Positions 16,721-24,891 of a DNA stretch of 64,000 nt are shown one piece after another. The position numbers and the translations under genes were made by a program. Location: the NCBI GenBank assembly GCA_001604385.1, contig LVBK01000003.1, positions 1 to 64,000 of the forward strand. Reading direction: 5' to 3'. The notes under the pieces are model-generated. The model was given only the letters and a program-made list of their open reading frames with translations. It searched no databases and had not been told where the DNA came from. Each line of letters begins with the position of its first letter. The first letter of the stretch is position 1. Source of the stretch: Spirochaetales bacterium Spiro_09. GTDB lineage: Bacteria; Spirochaetota; Spirochaetia; Treponematales; Treponemataceae.

Positions 16721-18180
16721 TTGTTGACGATGAAGAACCGGTTCTTGACAGCTATTCCTATATGCTCGAAAAGGACGCTGAAGGCTATATGCTGGCGGGC
16801 AAGGCGCGGACCGGTTTTGAGGCAATTCAGCTGTTATATGAATTGAAACCCGATGTGGTATTCATGGACATCAATATGCCGGGGATTGACGGACTTGAAA
16901 CCATTGCACGCGTACATGACAGTTTTCCGCATACTGTTTTCATCCTTTCGACCGCGTATGAACGCTTCGATCTGGCGAAGCGCGCCATTCCCCTGGGAAT
17001 TCACGCCTACCTGGTCAAACCGGTTACTCGCCGCCTCTTTCTTGACACACTGGAAAACCTGCGGCCGGTTCTTGCCCGCAGGGCGGCACAACCGCTTTCT
17101 CAGGATCGTGACCGGGTAGCTGTTGATTTTCTGAACAGCCGTATCTGGAATGAATTCGACGACACGGAATGGCTTTCTGTCCGGCGTGAGCTTGAGCTCG
17201 ACTCCGACATCGGATGCATAGTCTTTATCAGTCTGGATGCAGACTCGACGAACCGGTTCCAGGTGATCAATGAGTTCCTGTCCCTGAAATACCGGTATTT
17301 TTTTACCCGCTATCTCGATCTGGGCATGTATTTTTTCCCCGGGGAACTAAACAGGCAGGTTCTCGAGTCGTCATTTTCCGAAATAATCGCCTCCTCCCTG
17401 TCAGACCCAAGGTCTGCCTCCTTTGCCATTGGTCCCCAGGCTTCGGGTCGGGCGCTTCATGGATCATGTCTTGAGGCCTTTGATACAGTCAGGCGCAAAC
17501 GAAACCAGAGCAGTGCGCTTCTTCGCGAACGGCTGCTGATAATAAGACTCCGGCGGGATATCGGCATTGCGGCCCATGATGAAGTTCGAGCCATTTTTGA
17601 CTCGCTCTGGCAAGAGGTCTTCGCTGTGTGGGAATTCCCCCTGGCAAAGGCCCGCATGATTTCTGTCATGACCTTGATACTGGAAGATTGCTGCCAGTAC
17701 TACCGGTCGTATGAGGATATTACCGTGCCCCTTGACCCGGCCGCGGAGATTACCGCTGTCCAGTCTGTCGAGCAGTGGAGAAATTGGGCTCAGTATGCGT
17801 TTTCTTCCCTGTATGATATGGCATGGCGAAACAGAAGCGAAAAATTGCCGGCTCCCCTGGTAAAGGCGCTCCATTTTATCGGTATTCATCTGTCCGACCA
17901 GATTCAGCTATCCGATGTTGCCGATGCCGCGCAGATTTCCCCTGTTTATCTGAGCCGGATATTCAGCGAGCATATGGGAATGAATTTCAGCGAGTATGTC
18001 AGCGTTTCCCGCATTGAACATGCGGAAAAACTGATAGGCGAGGGCAATATGAGTATCAAGGAAGTTGCCTTTGCGGTCGGTTATCAGGATCCGAATTATT
18101 TCGGCAAGTGTTTCAAGAAAATTGTCGGCGTTTCGCCGAGTATGTACGCACAGAGGTTCCGCGATGAAAAAAGTCAGTAA
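16705..18180 (+). CDS. YesN-type response regulator with AraC DNA-binding domain
   Basis: The 491-residue protein has an N-terminal receiver domain (VLIVDDEEPVLDS; phospho-acceptor Asp in VVFMDINMPGIDG, about residue 54; Lys in LVKPVT), a middle linker of about 250 residues and a C-terminal pair of AraC helix-turn-helices (SDVADAAQISPVYLSRIFSEH and SIKEVAFAVGYQDPNYFGKC, here cut: VAFAVGYQDPNYF). GTG 16705 follows ACGGAGG and overlaps the kinase gene by 16 bases. It should activate the downstream sugar transporter operon. Confidence 0.92.
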   Translation: MYTVLIVDDEEPVLDSYSYMLEKDAEGYMLAGKARTGFEAIQLLYELKPDVVFMDINMPGIDGLETIARVHDSFPHTVFILSTAYERFDLAKRAIPLGIHAYLVKPVTRRLFLDTLENLRPVLARRAAQPLSQDRDRVAVDFLNSRIWNEFDDTEWLSVRRELELDSDIGCIVFISLDADSTNRFQVINEFLSLKYRYFFTRYLDLGMYFFPGELNRQVLESSFSEIIASSLSDPRSASFAIGPQASGRALHGSCLEAFDTVRRKRNQSSALLRERLLIIRLRRDIGIAAHDEVRAIFDSLWQEVFAVWEFPLAKARMISVMTLILEDCCQYYRSYEDITVPLDPAAEITAVQSVEQWRNWAQYAFSSLYDMAWRNRSEKLPAPLVKALHFIGIHLSDQIQLSDVADAAQISPVYLSRIFSEHMGMNFSEYVSVSRIEHAEKLIGEGNMSIKEVAFAVGYQDPNYFGKCFKKIVGVSPSMYAQRFRDEKSQ

Positions 18181-19222
18181 GTGCTATGCGATTGCGTTCT
18201 GTGCGCTGCTGGTGTGTGTCTCCTGCAGTGCCCCAAAAAAGAAGCCGATGGCCGGTGATACGGTCCGGATCGGATTTTCAATTGCCTCCGATACCTTCAT
18301 CATTGAGCGCTGGAATAAGGACGTGAAAATCTTCTCCGGCGCGGCCCATGAACTGGGTGCCGAGGTGCTCGTTCAATTGTCAGCGGGAGGAACGCGCGAG
18401 CAAATGTCCCAAATCAATTTTCTTTTGACCCGGGATATTGACGTACTGGTGGTGATAGCGCATGACTATGAGCTTCTCTCCGGGGTTATCAAGAAAGTCC
18501 GGGACGCAAAAATTCCCGTCATCGCCTATGACCGGCTCATCTACGGTGTTCCGGTCGACGCGTATATTTCATTTAATAATCGGGAGGTAGGACGGCTGTT
18601 CGGGAAGGCCCTGAAACAGGAAGTGCCCCGCGGCCGCTATGTCATTATCAATGGATCCGTTCGGGACAATAACAGCTTTGAGGTCAACGCAGGCCTCAAG
18701 GAGATTATCGGCTCCTCAATTCAAAGCGGTGAAATCTCCATTGTGGAGGAGGTATGGCTCCAGGATTGGAGCTCCGACGAGGCGCGCGAGAAAATGGCCG
18801 CAATACTTGAACGCACAACCGATATACAGGCGGTATCCTGTGCGAATGATCAGATAGCGAGCGCGGTGATCCAGTTGCTTGCCGAGTACCGGTTAGCCGG
18901 AAAGGTAGCAGTCGTCGGTCAGGATGCGGACATTGGGGCATGCCAGAAAATTGTCGAGGGAACGCAGTTGATGACGGTGTACAAACCCATTGTGCGCCTT
19001 GCCTCCCGGGCTGCGGAACTGGCCGTTACGCTGGTGAGGGGAACGCTGCCGTCACCCGATGCCTATATCGATAATAACAGCGGGACACCAGTGCCCTACT
19101 ATATGGAGGAACCGCGTTCAGTATTTCAGTCCAATATGGACAGTTCAGTCATACGTGACGGTTTTCATTCGGCTGAAGATGTGTATCGCAACGTTCGGGT
19201 ATTGTCCGATCAGGATGAGTAA
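18164..19222 (+). CDS. Sugar-binding lipoprotein, ChvE/XylF-like
   Basis: The 352-residue protein starts with a lipoprotein signal ending in the lipobox LVCVSC (about residue 20), then a periplasmic binding fold. Segments such as IPVIAYDRLIYGVPVDAY, SFNNREVGRLFGKAL and VVGQDADIGACQKI closely parallel the ChvE-like protein encoded next, so the two are paralogues. ATG 18164 overlaps the response-regulator stop; GAGG lies before it. It could present sugar either to the sensor or to the transporter. No hydrophobic C terminus is seen. Confidence 0.85.
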   Translation: MKKVSKCYAIAFCALLVCVSCSAPKKKPMAGDTVRIGFSIASDTFIIERWNKDVKIFSGAAHELGAEVLVQLSAGGTREQMSQINFLLTRDIDVLVVIAHDYELLSGVIKKVRDAKIPVIAYDRLIYGVPVDAYISFNNREVGRLFGKALKQEVPRGRYVIINGSVRDNNSFEVNAGLKEIIGSSIQSGEISIVEEVWLQDWSSDEAREKMAAILERTTDIQAVSCANDQIASAVIQLLAEYRLAGKVAVVGQDADIGACQKIVEGTQLMTVYKPIVRLASRAAELAVTLVRGTLPSPDAYIDNNSGTPVPYYMEEPRSVFQSNMDSSVIRDGFHSAEDVYRNVRVLSDQDE

Positions 19223-19369
19223 TTATTTAGTGTAGTTTTTTTACCCTTGCCCGGTCGATCGAATAGTCGGTGGCGTTCTTTGTCCTCTTTTTTGTCAATT
19301 ATTTCCTGTTTTCCGAATTCCTGTCAGGGCTCATACTGACTCCATGTTAATCTCAAGGAGGAATATGAG
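19223..19369 (+). promoter_or_regulatory. Control region ahead of the sugar transporter genes
   Basis: This 147-base gap has no ORF. It holds a pyrimidine-rich tract with the hexamer TTTGTC at 19279-19284 and again at 19291-19296, 12 bases apart, then a TCATACT -10-like box at 19331-19337 without a good -35. Activator-dependent promoters bound by AraC-type regulators often look like this; the assignment is tentative. A strong AAGGAGG at 19355-19361 serves the next gene. Confidence 0.35.
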
Positions 19370-20467
19370 ATGAAGAGAATAATTGCTGTTGCTGCCGGTT
19401 TGACATTGGCCGCGGGTCTTGTTTTTGCTGGTGGAGCGCAGGATTCCAAACAAAAAATGATTGGTCTGGCCATGCCGGAAACTCACGTAGAACGCTGGCA
19501 GAAAGATGGTGCCGCTCTCAAGGCTGACGCCGAGGCAAAGGGCTACATCGCCGAAGTAACCTACGGCGACGCCGATCAGGCCAAGCAAAATCAGCAAATC
19601 CAGGATATGCTCACAAAGGGCGCAAAACTTCTGGTTATCGGATCTGTCAATGAAGGCGTTATTTCCGCTGTTGCGGATGCCGCCCGTGACAAGGTTCTTG
19701 TCATTGCCTATGACCGCCTGATCACCAATTCTGCCGATTATGATTACTATATCACCTTCGACAACTACAAGGTTGGCCAGTTCCAGGGTAAAGCGCTTGA
19801 AACCGCACTGAATCTTGCAGCCGCCACCAAGGACAAACCCAAGTACATCACCCTGTTTGCCGGTGCTCCCACCGACAACAACGCGAAAGTCTTCTTTGAT
19901 GGCGCAATTGACGTTCTTCGCCCCTATGTGGAAAAAGGCGCCCTTGTTCTCGTTGGCCCCGCTCCCCTGAAGTCCGGCGATGCTGATTTCACCAAGATCA
20001 CCACCGAAAACTGGAGAGCCGACATTGCCAAGGCACGCATGGAGAACCTTCTGAACAACGATGCAAAGAACTACGTTCTTGACGGCGTTCTCGCTCCCAA
20101 TGACACCCTGGCTCGCGCAATCATTGAAGCCTGTTCAACCGACGCAAAATACGCCGGCGGAAAGCTCCCCGTGGTAACCGGACAGGACGGCGAAGCCGCT
20201 TCTATCGCCGCTATCCGCGACGGAAAGCAGTACATGACCGTTTTCAAGGATACCCGCAAGCTTGCAGCAGCGACCATCGACCTTGCTGATGCCCTTTTGA
20301 ATGCGAAGACCCCGAGCATTGCCGGCGCACGTCTCGACACTGCTTCCTACAACACCGGAAAGAAAGTCGTCAAGGCTTATCTGCTTGAGCCGGTTATCGT
20401 AACAAAGGAAAATTACAAGGCTGTTATGATCGATTCCGGTTACTACAAAGAAAGCGATATCAAGTAA
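19370..20467 (+). CDS. chvE: Multiple-sugar-binding periplasmic protein, ChvE family
   Basis: The 365-residue soluble binding protein has a signal peptide (residues 1-21, ending LVFAGGA) and the ChvE/XylF fold: IGLAMPETHVERWQKDG at the start, VIAYDRLI in the hinge region, ITLFAGAPTDNNA and VTGQDGEAASIAAI later. ChvE-type proteins bind several aldoses (glucose, galactose, arabinose, xylose). ATG 19370 follows AAGGAGG. Codon use is strongly biased compared with its neighbours, as expected for a highly expressed protein. A hairpin terminator separates it from the ATPase gene. Confidence 0.93.
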   Translation: MKRIIAVAAGLTLAAGLVFAGGAQDSKQKMIGLAMPETHVERWQKDGAALKADAEAKGYIAEVTYGDADQAKQNQQIQDMLTKGAKLLVIGSVNEGVISAVADAARDKVLVIAYDRLITNSADYDYYITFDNYKVGQFQGKALETALNLAAATKDKPKYITLFAGAPTDNNAKVFFDGAIDVLRPYVEKGALVLVGPAPLKSGDADFTKITTENWRADIAKARMENLLNNDAKNYVLDGVLAPNDTLARAIIEACSTDAKYAGGKLPVVTGQDGEAASIAAIRDGKQYMTVFKDTRKLAAATIDLADALLNAKTPSIAGARLDTASYNTGKKVVKAYLLEPVIVTKENYKAVMIDSGYYKESDIK

Positions 20468-20485
20468 GACCTGACATACCGGTTG

Positions 20486-20525
20486 GGCCGGGTCGATTCC
20501 TTTGTGAATCACCCGGTCTTTTTTT
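20486..20525 (+). terminator. Attenuating terminator between binding-protein and ATPase genes
   Basis: CCGGGT-c-GATTC at 20488-20499 pairs with GAATCACCCGG at 20506-20516 with one bulged C, extended by two more pairs, and is followed by seven Ts (20519-20525). The next gene of the same transporter begins 35 bases later, so partial termination would give excess binding protein. Confidence 0.85.
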
Positions 20526-20559
20526 GCAATGACCGCAATCAGAAAACAGGAAACACAAG

Positions 20560-22101
20560 GTGAGTGAATACATTCTTGAAATCAACCATTTGACAAAAGA
20601 CTTTCCCGGTGTACGCGCCCTCAGCGACGTTACCCTCAAGGTGAAAAAGGGCGAAATCCACTCCCTCTGCGGTGAAAATGGGGCGGGAAAGTCCACTCTG
20701 ATGAGCGTTATCAGCGGAGTTTATCCCAAAGGAAGTTATGAAGGGACTGTTACTTTCAAGGGAAAGGAAACAAATTACTCGAACGTCAAGGATAGCGAAA
20801 AAGAAGGCTTGGCTATCATCCATCAGGAACTGGCCTTAAGTCCCTATCTGTCAATTTATGAAAATATTTTTCTCGGTCATATGAAGACCCGATTGGGCAT
20901 CATTAACTGGGATACGTATATTATCGAGTCGAAGAAATATCTGGATCAGGTTGGTTTGCATGAGAACCCGGCGACCGTTGTCAGCAAGCTGGGCGTCGGA
21001 AAACAGCAGCTGGTCGAGATTGCGCGGGCGCTGTCAAAAAAGGTCGAGCTTTTGATACTGGATGAACCGACCTCGTCCCTGAATGATGATGAAAGCGACA
21101 AGTTGCTCGACTTGATTCTGGAACTGAAGCGGCAGGGCATCACGTCGATTATGATCTCCCACAAGCTGAAAGAGGTATTGAAGGTTGCCGATACGGTTAC
21201 CATCCTTCGCGACGGCAAGTCGATTTCGACCTACGATGTACGCAATGACAAGCTGGATGAGGCGACAATCATAAAGGACATGGTCGGCCGGGACATCGGT
21301 ACAGCCTATACAAAGGAAGCCGTTAGCATCGGGGAACCTCTGCTCGAGGTAAAAAACTGGACGGTGTATCACCCGGACTATCATTCAATGAAAGTCGTCG
21401 ATGATGCGTCATTTTATCTGAGGAAGGGAGAAATCCTGGCTTTTTGCGGACCTATGGGTGCCGGCCGGACCGAGCTGATGATGAGTCTGTACGGTCGTTC
21501 ATTCGGCTCAAGCTGTTCCGGAGAGATTCTGATGCACGGGAAACCCGTCGATACATCGACACCCCGCAAGGCTATCGATTCCGGTATTGGCTATGTATCC
21601 GAAGACAGGAAGAGTCTTGGCCTCATTCTGATTCAGGACGTGAAAACGAATATCTCGAATTCAAGTCTGGACAAGCTCTCTCGCCTTGGCGTGGTGGACT
21701 CCCAGAAGGAGATTCGCGCGGCGGAGCAGTATTGCGATGCTCTGCGTATCAAGACGCCGTCCATAAGCCAACTGGTACGTAACCTTTCGGGTGGAAACCA
21801 GCAAAAGGTTGTCCTGAGCCGTTGTTTGTTCGCGAATCCCGATATTTTCATCGTTGATGAACCGACGCGCGGTATTGATGTGGGCGCGAAATTCGAAATA
21901 TACGCGATTCTGAACAATCTGGTGAAAGAGGGTAAGAGCGTCATCATGGTGACCTCCGAATTGCCCGAGGCGCTCGGACTTGCCGACCGGATTTATGTAA
22001 TGAACGAGGGCGAAATCAAGGGTATGTTAACCCGTGAAGAGGCTACACAGGAAAAAATAATGCATCTGGCACTTGTACACCAGAAGGAGAAAGCTGTATG
22101 A
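20560..22101 (+). CDS. gguA: Multiple-monosaccharide ABC transporter ATPase, GguA-like
   Basis: The 513-residue protein is a tandem ABC ATPase. The first half has Walker A GENGAGKST, Walker B LLILDEPTSSLND and HQELALSPYLSIYENIF; the second half has the degenerate GPMGAGRTE P-loop, signature LSGGNQQKVVLSRC and FIVDEPTRGIDVGAK. This layout is that of MglA/XylG/GguA sugar importers. The start is GTG 20560 after ACAGGAAA. It overlaps the permease gene by ATGA and powers import of the sugars bound by the ChvE-like protein. Confidence 0.94.
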   Translation: MSEYILEINHLTKDFPGVRALSDVTLKVKKGEIHSLCGENGAGKSTLMSVISGVYPKGSYEGTVTFKGKETNYSNVKDSEKEGLAIIHQELALSPYLSIYENIFLGHMKTRLGIINWDTYIIESKKYLDQVGLHENPATVVSKLGVGKQQLVEIARALSKKVELLILDEPTSSLNDDESDKLLDLILELKRQGITSIMISHKLKEVLKVADTVTILRDGKSISTYDVRNDKLDEATIIKDMVGRDIGTAYTKEAVSIGEPLLEVKNWTVYHPDYHSMKVVDDASFYLRKGEILAFCGPMGAGRTELMMSLYGRSFGSSCSGEILMHGKPVDTSTPRKAIDSGIGYVSEDRKSLGLILIQDVKTNISNSSLDKLSRLGVVDSQKEIRAAEQYCDALRIKTPSISQLVRNLSGGNQQKVVLSRCLFANPDIFIVDEPTRGIDVGAKFEIYAILNNLVKEGKSVIMVTSELPEALGLADRIYVMNEGEIKGMLTREEATQEKIMHLALVHQKEKAV

Positions 22102-23306
22102 GCGAAATAGCAGTCAAGCGACAGACGCTGCGCAGTGTGCTGAGCGCAAACATAAGAAATTATTCAATGGTTATCATCCTTGCGCTGATAATGATTGTGT
22201 TCGGATTTCTGACTAACGGAATCAATCTCAATTCCCGAAATATCACCAACATTTTTATACAGAACAGCTATATTCTTCTGTTGGCAGTCGGAATGGTCCA
22301 GGTTATTATCATCGGCAATATTGATTTGTCGGTAGGCCGTGTCTGTGCCTTCGTGGGCGCGATCAGCGCCATGATGTACAACGCCGGTCTGGGAATGACG
22401 CTGACCGTTATTTTGAGTATTTGCGTCGGACTGGGTGTCGGTGTTTTTCAGGGTGTGTGGATTGCCTTCCTGAAAATACCTGCATTCATCGTTACCCTTG
22501 CCGGCATGCTTCTATTCCGCGGATTGACGTACATTATTACCAATGTTACGCCAATTGCCCTGCGCGACGATCATTTCAAGCAAATAGCGTCCGGTATGGT
22601 CAATATTCCGGGTTTCTCCGGACCGCTTCCGGGCAACGGAATAGAAGTCTATTATACAGCCCTGCTTGCCGGTGCAGTACTGTTTATCCTGTATATTGTC
22701 ATGGAATTGCGGAACCGCAACAAGAAACTGCGCAATAAATTCGAGGTGCTTTCTCCCGCCATGATGGTCGGTAAAATAGCCCTTATCGGTGTTCTGATTG
22801 CCGCGCTCTGCTGGAAGTTTGCAACCTACCGGGGAATCCCGACAGTCGCCATTCTGCTCCTTGTGACAATTGTCGTGTTCAGTTTTATCATGAAGAACAC
22901 AATCCTTGGACGGTACATCTACGCGGTTGGAGGAAATGCCCGGTCAGCCAAGTTGTCGGGTATCAATTCCGAGCGCATTGTGTTCATCGTTCATGTGATA
23001 ATGGGTGGTCTGTGCGGTCTTGCCGGCGTTGTGTTCACCGGGTACATGAACTCGGCCCTTCCCCAAGCCGGTGAAAACTTCGAGCTTGATGCGATCGCGG
23101 CTTGTTTTATCGGAGGCGCTTCAACCTCGGGCGGTATCGGTACCGTCATTGGAGCGATTGTCGGTGGTCTTGTCATGGCCGCTATAAATAACGGTATGTC
23201 CCTGATGAACTTTACCGCGCATTCCCAGTATGTTGTCAAAGCGTCTGTTCTTCTCCTCGCAGTGCTTTACGACATTTACACCCGCCGGAAGGCTGGTTTG
23301 GGTTGA
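22098..23306 (+). CDS. gguB: Multiple-monosaccharide ABC transporter permease, GguB-like
   Basis: The 402-residue protein has about ten or more transmembrane helices of the BPD_transp_2 (RbsC/XylH) family. NIDLSVGRVCAFVGAISAM near residue 75, PAFIVTLAGMLLFRG, YAVGGNARSAKLSGI and IGGASTSGGIGTVIGAIVGG (shown in part) are the standard blocks. The length (about 400 against 320-340 for RbsC) fits the GguB/XylH subgroup. It ends the transporter operon and is followed by a strong terminator. Confidence 0.94.
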   Translation: MSEIAVKRQTLRSVLSANIRNYSMVIILALIMIVFGFLTNGINLNSRNITNIFIQNSYILLLAVGMVQVIIIGNIDLSVGRVCAFVGAISAMMYNAGLGMTLTVILSICVGLGVGVFQGVWIAFLKIPAFIVTLAGMLLFRGLTYIITNVTPIALRDDHFKQIASGMVNIPGFSGPLPGNGIEVYYTALLAGAVLFILYIVMELRNRNKKLRNKFEVLSPAMMVGKIALIGVLIAALCWKFATYRGIPTVAILLLVTIVVFSFIMKNTILGRYIYAVGGNARSAKLSGINSERIVFIVHVIMGGLCGLAGVVFTGYMNSALPQAGENFELDAIAACFIGGASTSGGIGTVIGAIVGGLVMAAINNGMSLMNFTAHSQYVVKASVLLLAVLYDIYTRRKAGLG

Positions 23307-23348
23307 TACGCGTTTATTTCGACTAAAGGACACAGTATTCTTGCTTTT

Positions 23349-23384
23349 GCGGACCCGGTAGCAGTAGCCGGGTCCGCTTTTTTT
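23349..23384 (+). terminator. Intrinsic terminator after the sugar transporter operon
   Basis: A perfect 10-bp stem, GCGGACCCGG at 23349-23358 with its complement at 23368-23377 and a 9-base loop, is followed by seven Ts. Confidence 0.92.
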
Positions 23385-23394
23385 ATTGTTTCTA

Positions 23395-23449
23395 TTGACA
23401 GAAACGAATCATTCCGGTACAGTGCTCTTGTTACTATTAGTAGTAACAA
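23395..23449 (+). promoter_or_regulatory. trp promoter and candidate operator
   Basis: A perfect -35 TTGACA (23395-23400), 17 bases, then TACAGT (23418-23423). At the expected start point lies a perfect 9-bp inverted repeat, TTGTTACTA at 23428-23436 and its complement at 23441-23449 around TTAG. It is placed to act as an operator or as a hairpin at the very 5' end of the mRNA. The ACTA/TAGT cores recall the E. coli TrpR site but with shorter spacing. Confidence 0.75.
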
Positions 23450-23472
23450 TTTCCCCTTCAGGAGTACCGGTT

Positions 23473-24891
23473 ATGAAAATCAAGCGGAGCGATGCAATCA
23501 CTGTCTCAATCCCGGGAGAACGATATACGCCCTTTGCGCTTGCCAAAAAACTTGGGGCACGGGCAATTCTTGAATCCGCCTCATTTACCCACGGACGAGA
23601 CCGGTATTCGCTCATCCTTGCGCGTGAGGCCTTCAGAATACGACAGGATGAAGACGGGGTCTTTTACTGTCTTGACGGACGGGATGTGCCGTATGCCAAC
23701 GGCGACATACTCGACGCCCTGATGGAGGTTGCCGAGCAAAACACCTTGCCTCCCGACGGTATCCCCCTTCCCGGAGCGGGTATCGGTTTCCTGGGGTACG
23801 AGTTTTCCCGTCATTGCGACACAATCCATGCCCGGGTGAATCCCGACACTATCGGTATTCCCGAATCGGAATTTATCGTTGGCCATATCTATCTTGTGTT
23901 TGATCATTTTACGGACACCATTCATATTCTGGCGCTGAATTACGAACAGCATGAAATTGATCTTGAGGAAGCGGTTGCCGATATACGGGGAAGACTTGCC
24001 GACCTTGATTTTTCATATCTCGCGCCGCCTGACGAGCCTCCCCGTGCTGTTGTCGTGTCCGACGAGCAATCGGTCCACGACACCTTTATTGCCGGCGTCG
24101 AGGCGATCAAAGAGCATATCGTCAAGGGTAACCTCCTTCAGGCTGTCATGTCCCGCCGTCTCGTCCTGGAATCGCCCGAGAGCGCGCTGGAAGCGTATCG
24201 CCGGCTGCGGTCAAAAAGCCCCTCTCCGTATCTTTTTTATCTTGACTTCGGCGATTATCAGCTTATCGGGGCTTCTCCGGAAAGTCTTGTACGGGTTCGC
24301 GATGCGGTTGCATCCATTCGACCGATTGCGGGAACCAGACGGCGTGGCAAGAATTCGGCCGAGGATACCGAGCTGGAAAGGGAGCTGCTCGACGACCCGA
24401 AGGAACGCGCCGAACATCTTATGCTGGTAGATCTTGCGCGGAACGATCTGGGCCGGGTATGTATTCCGGGTTCTGTTCGCGTTGCCCGCAATATGGTGGT
24501 GGAGATGTTCAGCCATGTCATGCATATCGTTTCGGATGTCGTCGGACAGGTGGGCAGCGGAAACGGAAAGAATCCGAAAGGTATCGATGTCCTTCGGTCT
24601 GCGTTTCCGGCCGGAACGGTCAGCGGTGCCCCGAAAATCAGGGCTATCGAAATCCTTTCAGGACTCGAGAGTGAGCGGAGGACCTTTTATGCCGGCTCTG
24701 TCGGGTATATTGAACCCGATGGGGATCTTGATTTTTGTATCGCCATACGCTGTGCCCTGAAAAAAGGCTCCCGGTGGATATTGCAGGCCGGTGCCGGAAT
24801 TGTTCATGCGTCCGTTCCCGAACGGGAATGGGAAGAAACCAACGAAAAACTGTCCGCGATGCGCTCTGTTCTCGAGGGAGGAAAGAAATGA
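23473..24891 (+). CDS. trpE: Anthranilate synthase component I TrpE
   Basis: The 472-residue chorismate-binding enzyme makes anthranilate with ammonia from the TrpG domain. The C-terminal half carries IRPIAGTRRRG, DPKERAEHLMLVDLARNDLGR (partly: LMLVDLARNDLG), and AFPAGTVSGAPKIRA, all diagnostic. At the N terminus the LES inhibitor-binding motif appears as ILESA (about residue 36), so tryptophan feedback is likely. ATG 23473 follows AGGAGT at 8 bases and is preferred to the upstream frame. It is the first gene of the trp operon and overlaps trpGD as ATGA. Confidence 0.95.
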   Translation: MKIKRSDAITVSIPGERYTPFALAKKLGARAILESASFTHGRDRYSLILAREAFRIRQDEDGVFYCLDGRDVPYANGDILDALMEVAEQNTLPPDGIPLPGAGIGFLGYEFSRHCDTIHARVNPDTIGIPESEFIVGHIYLVFDHFTDTIHILALNYEQHEIDLEEAVADIRGRLADLDFSYLAPPDEPPRAVVVSDEQSVHDTFIAGVEAIKEHIVKGNLLQAVMSRRLVLESPESALEAYRRLRSKSPSPYLFYLDFGDYQLIGASPESLVRVRDAVASIRPIAGTRRRGKNSAEDTELERELLDDPKERAEHLMLVDLARNDLGRVCIPGSVRVARNMVVEMFSHVMHIVSDVVGQVGSGNGKNPKGIDVLRSAFPAGTVSGAPKIRAIEILSGLESERRTFYAGSVGYIEPDGDLDFCIAIRCALKKGSRWILQAGAGIVHASVPEREWEETNEKLSAMRSVLEGGKK

